Origin: Chondromyces crocatus
Lineage (GTDB): Bacteria; Myxococcota_A; Polyangia; Polyangiales; Polyangiaceae
Direction: 5' to 3'
DNA length: 64,000 nt
Assembly: GCF_001189295.1 (NCBI RefSeq)
Contig: NZ_CP012159.1
Coordinates: 9,780,501 to 9,844,500 of the forward strand
The translations under genes and the position numbers were made by a program. The notes beneath the pieces are model-generated. The model was not told where the DNA came from. It made no database searches and saw only the letters and a list, made by a program, of their open reading frames with translations. Every line of letters begins with the position of its first letter. The stretch's first letter is position 1. Shown here piece by piece: positions 1 through 9,100 of the stretch.

Positions 1-495
1 CACCCTGGCGTGCTCGTCACCCCGGCCCACGACGCCATTCGCAGTGCCCGAGCCGAAGGGCTGAGCGCCACCATGCTCCCCGGCGTCTCTGCGGAAGACT
101 GCTTGTTCGCCGACCTCGGCGTCGACCCGGGCGCCCGTGGATGCCAGACCTTCGAAGCCACCGATTTCCTGGTGCAGCGCCGGCGCTTCGATCCGCGCAG
201 CGCCCTCGTGCTCTACCAGATCGCCGCCATCGGCGTCCGCGCCCACACCGCGACCCTCCCCAACCTCCGTGGCCTGCGGGCCCTCAGCGCTGCCCTCGTC
301 GAGCACTACCCGGCGGAACACCAGGCGATCGTCTACACCGCCGCGGAGTACCCGGGCTGCCGCGCCATCATCGAGCCTTCGACCATCGCCGGTCTCCCGA
401 GCGCTCCGGTCCAGGCGACGGCGACGCTCTACGTCCCGCCGCTCGACCAGCTCCCGGCGGATCCAGAGCTTCTCGTCGCCCTCGCCCCCGAGTGA
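1..495 (+). CDS. Borosin-type (TP-methylase fold) SAM-dependent methyltransferase, 5' end outside window
   Basis: The reading frame is open from base 1, which encodes HPGV, so only the C-terminal ~164 residues are present. The order of motifs is that of the tetrapyrrole-methylase-fold enzymes that N-methylate peptide backbones (OphMA and split bacterial borosin methyltransferases): HPGV, then MLPGVSAEDCLFADLG, then FEATDFL, then LVLYQI, and near the end TLYVPP. HPGV and PGVSAED line the SAM pocket in that family. The protein stops about 20 residues after TLYVPP, so there is no fused precursor or clasp domain; a split system would need a separate precursor, which must lie to the left because a convergent gene follows 61 bp downstream. 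It could instead be a family member with a different substrate. The family call is fairly sure and the peptide substrate is inference. Confidence 0.8.
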   Translation, partial: HPGVLVTPAHDAIRSARAEGLSATMLPGVSAEDCLFADLGVDPGARGCQTFEATDFLVQRRRFDPRSALVLYQIAAIGVRAHTATLPNLRGLRALSAALVEHYPAEHQAIVYTAAEYPGCRAIIEPSTIAGLPSAPVQATATLYVPPLDQLPADPELLVALAPE

Positions 496-526
496 CCGGA
501 TCACGCCGGGGCAACGGCTGCCCGCC

Positions 527-565
527 CTGCGTCGCTCACGCTGTGCTCTGCGTCGCTCACGCTGT
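527..565. repeat. Two 18-bp direct repeats, period 21
   Basis: CTGCGTCGCTCACGCTGT occurs at 527-544 and again at 548-565 without change. The second copy overlaps the 3' end of the convergent kinase gene (stop at 557-559), so the duplication has supplied the kinase's last residues. It is one of several 18-22 bp tandem duplications at gene edges in this window. Confidence 0.85.
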
Positions 566-3500
566 CAGGTAGGCGATCGCCTCCCGCAAGCTCTCCTCCA
601 GACGGAGCGCTCGCCCGAGTTCGAGCACGCGCTCCCCCTCTTCGCTCAGCGACGTGCGCAGACCGTCGAGGATCCGCTCGAAGCGGGCGCGGGAAGCGGG
701 GTGGAGGCCGATGGCGTAGGCCTGCTCCAGTGCCAGCTCCGCACCGAAGAAACGCATCGCGTCTGCAGGCCGCCCCTCACGCCAGGCCAGCTCCGCGAGC
801 CCGAGCAGACCCCACGCGAGCAGCTCCTTGCGTACGATCTCCTGCCAGCGAGCGAACCCCTCTCGCAGGCTCACCCGCGCCGAGGCGAGGTCACCTTGCA
901 CGAGCGCGTTGTCCGCGAGGTTCAGCCACGCACGGGCGGCCAGCTCCTCGTTGCCGAGCGCGCGGGCCAGGCTCAGCGTCTCTTCGAAGCAGGTCGCCGC
1001 TTGCCCGTGGCGGCCCAGGTACTGGAACGCGCCCCCCAGGGTGCTCAGCGTCTCCGCGATGCTCACCCGGGAGCCGAGCACCCGCTGCAGCGACAAGCTC
1101 TCTTCCAGCAATGCCGCCGCCGCCTCGTACTCCCCCTGGAAGCACCAGGTCAGCCCCAGCGCGTGGAGAAGGATGCCGATCAGCCATCGATCTCCGGTCT
1201 GGCGTGCCAGCGCGAGCCCCTCGCGCAGCGGGGTCACGGCCTGCTCGAACTCCAGGCGGGATCGGTGAACTCGACCTCGCTCGCCGAGCAGGCGGGCGAT
1301 GATCCAGGCATCGCCTGTCGCCCGCGCGTGGACCGCCCCCTCTTCGAGGGCAGACAGCGCGGTGGCGTGGTCCCCCTTCAACAGCGCCTGCTCGGCCATC
1401 CCGAGCAACGCCAGCGAGATCCAGAAGCCCTCACCGCCTGCGCGACAAGCCGCGAGCGCCTCCTCGGGGGTGACCTTGCCCGGACGTGACCCCGGCAGCA
1501 GCACGAGAAGCATCGACAGCGCGCGCCCGCGGATCGCGGCTGGCGCTGCCGTAGCTTGACGGACGAGCCGCTCCAGTCGCGCGCTCCCCTCGGCGTGGTG
1601 CCCTCGCAAGAACCAGTACCGACCGAGCGCCGTTGCGAGCCGCAGCGCCGCCTCCGGCTCCAGCCAGCCCCTCGGCGCATCCCCGCCCCCCGCGGGCGCC
1701 CCGCCCTCGACGAAGCCATCCAGCGCCGCCCGCAGGTTGTCGTGTTCGACGTCGAGCCTCCGGAGCAGCTCGAGCTGCTCCGCCGTCCGCAGCTTCGACT
1801 CGGCTTCTTCGGCGAGGCGCAGGTAACACGCGAAGTGGCGCGCCCGTACGGCCGGCGCTTCACCGGACTCTTCGAGCTTCTCCAGCGCGTACTGACGGAT
1901 CGTGTCCAGCAGGCGGTATCGGCCCGAGCCCGACCGATCCACCGCGACGACCAGCGACTTGCCCACGAGCTGCGCCACCAGGTCCGTCACCTGTGCGGGC
2001 TGTAGCTCGAGTGGATCCCCCTCGAAGGTGCACACCGCCTCGGCAGCGCTGGGCACCCAGCCGCCCTGGAACACCGAGAGCCGTCGCAGCGCGGCCCGCT
2101 CCCGGTCCGTGAGCAGCTCGTGGCTCCAGTCGATGAGCGCCCGCAGCGTGCGCTGACGCCGCGACGCCGTCCGCCGGATGGAGTCGAGCAGCCCGAAGCG
2201 ATCCTCGATGCGCGCGGCGATCTGCTCGGCCGTGAGCCCTCGCAGGCGCGCCGCGGCCAGCTCGATCGCCAGCGGGATCCCGTCCAGCGTCCGGCAGATG
2301 TGCGCCACCGCGGGCGCAACTTCCGCGGTCAACCGGAAGCCGGCCTGCGCCGAGCGCCCTCGCTCGACGAAGAGCTGCACTGCCTCGCTCCTGGCCACGT
2401 CGCCCAGATCGTGATCCGCCTCCGGGATCGGCAGTGGCGCGAGCGCCAGGATCATTTCCCCTTCGAGCGCCAGCGACTCCCGGCTGGTCACCAGCAGCCG
2501 CAGCCCCGGGCAGCCGAGGAGCATTTCCTCGACCAGCTCCGCGCAGGCACCGACGAGATGCTCGCAGTTGTCGAGCACCAGCAAGAGCCGCCTGGGCCTG
2601 AGCTGACGGAGCATCGTGGCCGAGAGGGCCTGCCCAGGCTCTTCTCGTACCCCGACCCCTGCCGCGATCGCCCCCAGGATCGCGTCTGCCTCGAGGACCG
2701 ACGACAGATCGACGAACACCGCGCCATCCTCGAAGCTGCTGCGCAGCTCCGAAGCCACCTGGATGGACAGCCGCGTCTTGCCCGTTCCCCCTGGGCCCAC
2801 GAGGCTGACCAGCCGCCCCGCCTGGAGCAGCCGCTTCGCCTCGACGATCTCCGCCTCCCGACCAATGAAGCTCGTCAGCGGCGAGGGCAAGTCGTCCCGC
2901 TGCGACGTGCGCGTCGGGAACGGAGGAGGACGGACCTCCACCGTCGCGCCCTCCGTTCCTCCAGGCAGATCTCCCGTCGCGTGCGACGCCACGAACACCG
3001 TCGGCGCCGCGGGGTGCGCCTGGGACATGGGCACACTCCCCTCGGCCGGGACCAGCATCGAGCGCCGGATCGAGGGATCGTCGGGCAAGAGCGCGAGCAG
3101 CGCAGCGAGCATCTCCTCGGCGCGCTGGAACCGATCCTTCGGGTCGATCTCCAGCGCCCGCGCCACCACCGCCGCCACCCCCGGAGGCACCCAGGGAGCG
3201 ACCTTGTCCACGGGCGGCGGCTTCGCCGTGCAGATGGCCACCACCACCTCACCCACCGCGTCCCGCTGGTGCGGCGGTTTGCCCGTCAGCGCCTCGTAGA
3301 GCACCACCCCGAGCGACCAGAGATCCGTGCGCAGATCGAGGGTCTGCTGCCCCCGCACCTGCTCGGGCGACATGTACAGGGGCGTGCCGAGCATGCTGCC
3401 CGTCCGGGTCAGCGTCACCGCGTCCTGCTGAGCAAATGGCGACGGCCGCAGCTTCGCGATCCCGAAGTCCAGGATCTTCACCGCAAGCTCACCGCCGTCC

Positions 3501-3928
3501 CGCTCGGCCAGAAACAGGTTCGCCGGCTTGATGTCGCGGTGCACCACCCCGGCCGCGTGGGCGCGCGCGAGCCCCCGGCACGTCTGCACCGCGATCCTCA
3601 AGCAGAGCTGGAGCGGCAGACATCCCAGCCGGCAGAGCACGAGCGACAGGTCCTCGCCTTCGAGGAGTTCCATCACGATGTACGCAGCGCCGGTCGCCTC
3701 GTCGATCCCCACATCGAGGACCTGCGCGATGTGCTGCGACTCGATCGCCCCCGCCGCCCTGGCCTCCACCTCCAGACGCCCGAACGCCGCCGCGTCCGCC
3801 GCCGTGATCACCTTCACCGCGATCCGACGGCCCGTGGCGACGTGCCGCCCTTCGTAGACGCGGCCCATCCCGCCCTGACCGATCTGGCGGACCAGATGAT
3901 ATCGCCCGCCGAGCCGCGTATCGATCAC
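557..3928 (-). CDS. Ser/Thr protein kinase fused to AAA-type ATPase and TPR domain
   Basis: A giant signalling protein of about 1,123 residues. An N-terminal Hanks kinase (residues ~8-290) shows the glycine loop GQGGMG, the AVK lysine, HRDIKPAN, DFG and GTPLYMSPEQ, so it should be active. From about residue 350 follows a SFIGRE-type NTPase with Walker A GPGGTGKT and Walker B LLLVLDNCEHL, as in AfsR/LuxR-type regulators, and the last ~400 residues are alpha-helical TPR-like repeats. There is no DNA-binding domain or membrane segment, so it is probably a cytosolic kinase whose ATPase/TPR half binds partners. The start is uncertain: the GTG at 3928 lies just before the kinase fold, while an ATG at 4096 would add a low-complexity Arg-rich leader that looks like non-coding DNA. 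The gene stands alone and diverges from the next one. Confidence 0.9.
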   Translation of the reverse strand: MIDTRLGGRYHLVRQIGQGGMGRVYEGRHVATGRRIAVKVITAADAAAFGRLEVEARAAGAIESQHIAQVLDVGIDEATGAAYIVMELLEGEDLSLVLCRLGCLPLQLCLRIAVQTCRGLARAHAAGVVHRDIKPANLFLAERDGGELAVKILDFGIAKLRPSPFAQQDAVTLTRTGSMLGTPLYMSPEQVRGQQTLDLRTDLWSLGVVLYEALTGKPPHQRDAVGEVVVAICTAKPPPVDKVAPWVPPGVAAVVARALEIDPKDRFQRAEEMLAALLALLPDDPSIRRSMLVPAEGSVPMSQAHPAAPTVFVASHATGDLPGGTEGATVEVRPPPFPTRTSQRDDLPSPLTSFIGREAEIVEAKRLLQAGRLVSLVGPGGTGKTRLSIQVASELRSSFEDGAVFVDLSSVLEADAILGAIAAGVGVREEPGQALSATMLRQLRPRRLLLVLDNCEHLVGACAELVEEMLLGCPGLRLLVTSRESLALEGEMILALAPLPIPEADHDLGDVARSEAVQLFVERGRSAQAGFRLTAEVAPAVAHICRTLDGIPLAIELAAARLRGLTAEQIAARIEDRFGLLDSIRRTASRRQRTLRALIDWSHELLTDRERAALRRLSVFQGGWVPSAAEAVCTFEGDPLELQPAQVTDLVAQLVGKSLVVAVDRSGSGRYRLLDTIRQYALEKLEESGEAPAVRARHFACYLRLAEEAESKLRTAEQLELLRRLDVEHDNLRAALDGFVEGGAPAGGGDAPRGWLEPEAALRLATALGRYWFLRGHHAEGSARLERLVRQATAAPAAIRGRALSMLLVLLPGSRPGKVTPEEALAACRAGGEGFWISLALLGMAEQALLKGDHATALSALEEGAVHARATGDAWIIARLLGERGRVHRSRLEFEQAVTPLREGLALARQTGDRWLIGILLHALGLTWCFQGEYEAAAALLEESLSLQRVLGSRVSIAETLSTLGGAFQYLGRHGQAATCFEETLSLARALGNEELAARAWLNLADNALVQGDLASARVSLREGFARWQEIVRKELLAWGLLGLAELAWREGRPADAMRFFGAELALEQAYAIGLHPASRARFERILDGLRTSLSEEGERVLELGRALRLEESLREAIAYLTA

Positions 3929-4056
3929 GTCGCGGTGAATCGTAGGCGAGCGCCCTGGCCCACGGCAAGCGAGGCGAAGGACCGGACGAACTAATAGCTC
4001 CCCTGCCCTACTTTCCTCAGCGGCCTCCGCCTGAGAGCGCACGCCACGCTCCGCTC

Positions 4057-4085
4057 CGCTCCGCCACGACGCGCTCCGCCACGAC
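4057..4085. repeat. 14-bp direct repeat, period 15
   Basis: CGCTCCGCCACGAC occurs at 4057-4070 and 4072-4085, upstream of the likely kinase start. It helps argue that this stretch is intergenic rather than the N-terminus of the kinase. Confidence 0.7.
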
Positions 4086-4141
4086 ATGCATGCCACCTCG
4101 AAGCGTCCACGCCCCTGACAAGCATGCCTGCTGAGCCTCCT

Positions 4142-4179
4142 GTGAGCTCCTCCGCGTCATGTAAGCTCCTCCGCGTCAT
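4142..4179. repeat. 19-bp tandem duplication ending inside a start codon
   Basis: GTGAGCTCCTCCGCGTCAT (4142-4160) is followed at once by GTAAGCTCCTCCGCGTCAT (4161-4179), one mismatch in 19. The second copy supplies the first two bases of the ATG of the downstream oxidase gene. The duplication therefore remodels the leader just ahead of that start. Confidence 0.9.
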
Positions 4180-5779
4180 GACAGACGAACGCGAGCGCAA
4201 TTTCTGGGGGTGGGGTTACGCCGATCGGTTTCCCGACCAGGAAACCCGCAAGGCCATCGGCGCGCAGGTGGGCGCCCTCCTTGGCGTCCCTCCCCTCGAA
4301 CCTCGTGAGCCTCCCCCGCTCGACACCATCGTCCTTCGCCCCCCACGCTTTGAACTTCCGCCCGCCCTCGCGCACCTAAGCTCTTCTGCGCCGCGCGATC
4401 GCATCACCCACACCCATGGGCGCAGCTACCGTGATCTGGTTCGCGGCTTCCGTGGCGACTTCACGCTCGCGCCCGACTGGGTGGCCTACCCTTCTTCCGA
4501 AGACGACATCTCAGCCCTCCTGGCCTGGTGCAGCGACGCCCACATCGCGCTCATCCCCTACGGAGGCGGTACCAGCGTCGTCGGCGGTGTCGAGCCCGAC
4601 ATCGGCCCTTCCTACAACGGCGTCATCGCCCTCGACCTCCGCTGCTTCGACCGCGTCCTCGACGTCGACCCCCTCTCCCGCGTCGCTCGCATCCAGGCCG
4701 GCGCCCGCGGACCGGCCATCGAAGCCCAGCTCGCCCCCCACGGCCTCACGCTCCGTCACTACCCCCAGAGCTTCGAGTTCTCGACGCTCGGCGGCTGGAT
4801 CGCCACCCGCGCCGGTGGCCATTTCGCCACCTTGCACACCCACATCGACGACTTCGTGTCCTCGATCCGCATGCTCACCCCGGCGGGCGTCTACGCAACC
4901 CGAAGGCTCCCGGCGTCGGGCGCTGGCCCGAGTCCTGACCGCCTCGCCCTCGGCTCCGAGGGCATCCTCGGCGTGATCACCGAAGCCTGGCTGCGCGTCC
5001 AGGCGAGGCCTCGTTACCGCGCTTCCGCCTCCGTCGCGTTTCCTTCCTTCGCCGACGGCGCCGCCGCGGCCCGCGCCCTCGCGCAGAGTGGCCTCCACCC
5101 CGCCAACTGCCGCCTCATCGATCGCACCGAGATGCTCTTGAACGGCGTCGCAGCCGACGGGGAAGCCGTGCTCTTGCTCGGCTTCGAGTCTGCCGATCAC
5201 CCCCTCGACACGTGGATCCACCGCGCCCTCGCGATCACCGCCGAGCACCGCGGCCGCTGCCCCGACGGCCCGAAGATCCGCGACGACGGCGAGCGCACTG
5301 CCGCCAGCGCCGCGTCCACCTACCGCGAGTCGTTCTTCCAGGCCCCTTACCTCCAGACCGCGCTGGTCAGCCTCGGCGTCGTCGTCGACACCTTCGAGAC
5401 CGCCTGCCCCTGGGACCGCTTCGACGCCCTGCACACCGCCGTCGACACCGCCGTCCGCGGCGCCGGCGCGCGCGCGCTCGCCTGCCGCTTCACCCACGTC
5501 TACCCCGACGGTCCAGCGCCCTATTACACCTTCCTCGCCCCCGCCGAGCCTGGCGAAGAACTCGAGCGCTGGTACGCCATCCGTCGCGCTGCGGCCGACG
5601 CCGTGCTCGCCACGGGCGGCACGATCACTCACCACCACGCCGTCGGCAGGCTGCACCGACCCTGGTACGACCACGAGCGCCCCGACCCCTTCGCCCTCGC
5701 GCTGCGCGCCGCCAAGCGCGCCCTCGACCCGCAAGGCATCCTCAACCCGGGCGTGCTGATCGATCCTGAACCGCGCTGA
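4178..5779 (+). CDS. FAD-binding oxidase, alkyldihydroxyacetonephosphate synthase family
   Basis: The protein of 533 residues starts at ATG 4178 with ERNFWGWGY, matching the WGWGY opening of alkyl-DHAP synthases (AGPS). The PCMH-type FAD domain shows IPYGGGTSVVGG (~residue 127), and the flavin/substrate region reads YPQSFEFSTLGGW. The C-terminal domain has the His-rich ITHHHAVGR (~residue 485), the active-site motif of AGPS, and ends ILNPG as in the wider FAD-linked oxidase C family. AGPS swaps the acyl group of acyl-DHAP for a fatty alcohol, giving the ether bond; ether lipids are made by myxobacteria during development. A generic FAD-linked oxidase is the alternative, but the WGWGY plus HHH combination favours AGPS. 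The gene is monocistronic. Confidence 0.88.
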   Translation: MTDERERNFWGWGYADRFPDQETRKAIGAQVGALLGVPPLEPREPPPLDTIVLRPPRFELPPALAHLSSSAPRDRITHTHGRSYRDLVRGFRGDFTLAPDWVAYPSSEDDISALLAWCSDAHIALIPYGGGTSVVGGVEPDIGPSYNGVIALDLRCFDRVLDVDPLSRVARIQAGARGPAIEAQLAPHGLTLRHYPQSFEFSTLGGWIATRAGGHFATLHTHIDDFVSSIRMLTPAGVYATRRLPASGAGPSPDRLALGSEGILGVITEAWLRVQARPRYRASASVAFPSFADGAAAARALAQSGLHPANCRLIDRTEMLLNGVAADGEAVLLLGFESADHPLDTWIHRALAITAEHRGRCPDGPKIRDDGERTAASAASTYRESFFQAPYLQTALVSLGVVVDTFETACPWDRFDALHTAVDTAVRGAGARALACRFTHVYPDGPAPYYTFLAPAEPGEELERWYAIRRAAADAVLATGGTITHHHAVGRLHRPWYDHERPDPFALALRAAKRALDPQGILNPGVLIDPEPR

Positions 5780-6145
5780 GCGCGTGCCCCTGCGGAACGG
5801 CATCCGGACGCTGCGGCTCGACCGAACCAGAACCGGCACGTGACACCGGCCAGGACGCTCGCCCACGAGCGTCGACGACACGCAATGCGCGCGACATCTG
5901 GAACGCGAGAGCACACCGCTCATTGCGCGGTTCCGCGCCCGACGAAGCATGCAATGACCGCAGCGGATCCCGGCGTCACAATCGTTCTCGCCCATTGTCA
6001 TCTCGTTTGACATCCAACCCCACCAGGTGACAGATCACCCGAGACGCCCCCGCTCTGCCGGCCTGCTCGGATCGCAGTCGCCCACAGTGGCGCGTCGATG
6101 CCTGGGACAGCCGTCTGAGGGGCATTGCGTCGTCGAGGGGGTCGA
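5780..6145. other. Intergenic region, 366 bp, no gene
   Basis: No convincing coding sequence or RNA gene is seen. It separates the FAD oxidase from the multicopper oxidase and probably holds the promoter of the latter (see 6007-6035). Confidence 0.6.
6007..6035 (+). promoter_or_regulatory. Possible promoter of the multicopper oxidase operon
   Basis: A perfect TTGACA hexamer (6007-6012) is followed after 17 bp by ACAGAT (6030-6035), which matches a -10 element poorly. Position and orientation fit the gene starting at 6146, but TTGACA by itself is weak evidence. Confidence 0.2.
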
Positions 6146-9100
6146 GTGCTCAACAAGACGCTGTACGGTCTGATCAAGACCCTTCTGCTCATTGCGTGCG
6201 CAGGCTGCAGCGGGTCGCTCCTCGACGAAGAGGGCAATCACCAGGACATCGCAGAGGCGGACACCGCCGAGAGCGATGATGCGCTCGCGCATGCCGTCGC
6301 CGGTGCCGATGTCTTCGCCGAGGTCGTCGCGATCGATCAGGTTTACGTCTTCAATCGCTTCGGCTCCTTCAATCCCTCCGGCATGGTCTACGCGCTGAAG
6401 CGTGACGTCATCGCCGCCGACCCCTCCCTCCCCCTCGGCCCTGGCAACGCCACCTTGCGCGAAGGCAAGCGCGCACGCCCCCTCGTCCTCCGCGTCAACG
6501 TCGGCGAGACCCTCGGCATCTCCTTCACCAACTGGCTCACCCCTGCTGGCGGCACCTTGCCCGGCGGCTCGCCCGCCACCCGGCGCGCGTCCATCCACGT
6601 CGACGGCCTCCAGATGCGCAACATCCAGGCCCTCGGCGCGAAGATCGGCAACAACCCCGACTCGCTCGCCTCACCCGGCGAGACCCGCAACTACCTGCTC
6701 TCGGCCGCTCACGAGGGCACCTTCCTGATGCACAGCACCGGCGCCATGGTCGGTGGCCAGTTCAATGGCGGACAGCTCGTCCAGGGCCTCTTCGGCGCGG
6801 TCCACGTCGAGCCGGCCGGGTCCGTCGCGTACCGCTCGCAGGTCACCGCCGACGACCTCGTCGCCGCCTCGCGCTGGCCCTCGAACCCCGACGGCACCCC
6901 GCGCATCGATTACGATGCCCTCGACGACGACGGCGAGCCCATCCTCGCCATACGCAATCGCCACGGCGAGATCGTGCACGGGGATCTCAATGCCATCATC
7001 ACCGGCTTCTCGTCCACCCAGGCGGGCACCCAGAACTCGCTGAACCAGGGCCGGTTCCGCGAACTCACCGTCATCTTCCACGACGGCGCGAATGCCGTGC
7101 AGGCCTTCCCCGAGTTCAACACCAACCCGGCCTTGCGGGCGGTCGGCGACGGATTCGGCGTCAATTACGGCTCCTCGGGGCTCGGCGCCGAGCTGCTGGC
7201 GAGCCGCGCCAAGCTGGGCCCCGCGAAGGACTGCGACGAGTGCAAGTTCGAGGAGTTCTTCCTCAGCTCATGGGCCAATGGCGACCCGGCCCTGATCATC
7301 GATCCCGACGCCGATGGCGGCCCGGCCGTCCCCTTTCTCGACGATCCCTCCAACGTCCAGCATGGCTACGTCGGCGACCCGACCCGCTTTCGCAACCTCC
7401 ACGCCGGCCCCCTCGACACCCACGTCTTCCACCTCCACGCCCAGCAATGGTTCAGGACCCCGGGCAGCGACGACAGCAGCTACCTGGACTCCCAGGGCAT
7501 CGCCCCGGGCGAGGCGTTCACCTACGACATCAGCTACGGCGGCGGCGGCAACCGCAACCTCACCCCGGGTGATTCCATCTTCCATTGCCACCTCTATCCC
7601 CATTTCGTGCAGGGGATGTGGGGCCTCTGGCGCAGCCACGACGTCTTCGAGGCGGGCACCTCGGACCGCAAGCTCCCGGACGGCGAACTCGCCAGCGGCA
7701 CCCCGGTCCCTGCGGTGGTGCCCATTCCCGGGCTCGCCATGGCGCCCATGCCCACGTACGCGCCCACCACGGTGACCTTGACGAACGGCACCACGGTGAC
7801 CCGCCCCCCGATGCCGGGCTACCCGTTCTACATCGCCGCGGTCGCCGGTCACCGCCCCCCGCAGCCTCCCCTGGACCTCGATCACGACGGCGGCCTCCCG
7901 CGCCACATCGTCACCAGCGCGCCCGTCATCTCGCGCGATCGCGGCGAGTACGACGCCGTGCTCCTCGAAGCCGACCTCAAGCTCCTCCCCTCGGGCGGCA
8001 CCCCCTCCGAGCTCGCAGCCGCCGACTTTCACGCGGGCCAGTTCCCCGGCGGCGCGCCCTTCACCACGCCCTACGGCTTCCCAGCGCGCGCTTACCCCTC
8101 GTTCACGCCAGAAGGCCAGCCCGCGCGCTTCGCCGTCAATGGCCTCCCCCCGCGCCCAGGCGCCCCGTATGCCGACCCCTGCCCCCCTGGCGCCCCCGTG
8201 CGCACCTACCGCGCAGCTTACGTGCAGGTCGACGGCGTGGTGAACGGCGCTGGCTGGCACGACCCGCAGATGCGCCTCGCCGTCCTCGAGCACGACGTCG
8301 ACGCCACCCTCGACGGCACCCGCCCCCCCGAGCCCCTGTTCTTCCGCGCCAGCTCCGGCGAGTGCGTCGTCTTCAAGGCCACCAACCTGATCCCGGACGT
8401 GCTCCAGCAGGACGACTTCCAGATCTTCACCCCCACCGACATCATCGGCCAGCACATCCACCTCGTGAAGTTCGACGTCACCTCCTCCGACGGCGCCGCG
8501 AACGGCTTCAACTACGAGGATGGCACCTTCGCCGCCGAAGAGGTCATCGCCCGCATCGACGCCGCGAACGCGCGCGGAGGGGCCTTCCCCGCCGACGGCA
8601 CCCTCTTGCCCCAGGGCGGCCGCGTCGCGCTCTCTCCCTCGCACCATCCGACCATCGCCTCCGCCCCGCTCGGCGCGCAGACCACGATCCAGCGCTGGTG
8701 GGCCGATCCCCTCACCGGCAGCGAAGGCAAAGATCGCACGATTCGCACGGCCTTCTCGCACGATCACTTCAGCGCCTCGTCCCACCAGCACCACGGCCTC
8801 TATGCAGGCCTCGTCGTCGAGCCGGTCGGCTCCGTCTGGCGCGATCCCAAGACGGGCGAGGTCTTCGGCGGCCGCGCCGACGGCGGCCCCACGAGCTACC
8901 GCGCCGACATCTACGTCCCTGGCTCTCAGACCAGCAACCCGGCGCCCTTCCGTGAGTTCAACCTGAGCATCGCCGATTACGCCCTCGTGTACGACGAATG
9001 CGGCAATCCGGTCCACCCGCCCACCTCGGCGGAGGCGGCGCTCCCGCTCGGCATCACGCACTCCGGCGCCTCCGCCCCGCAGATCGTCTCCACCGCCGAC

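Noticed and set aside
137-1489. Long plus-strand open frame opposite the kinase gene
   Set aside because: Antisense shadow of the kinase/TPR gene. GC-rich third positions remove stop codons, and the translation is Arg/Pro-rich with no motif.
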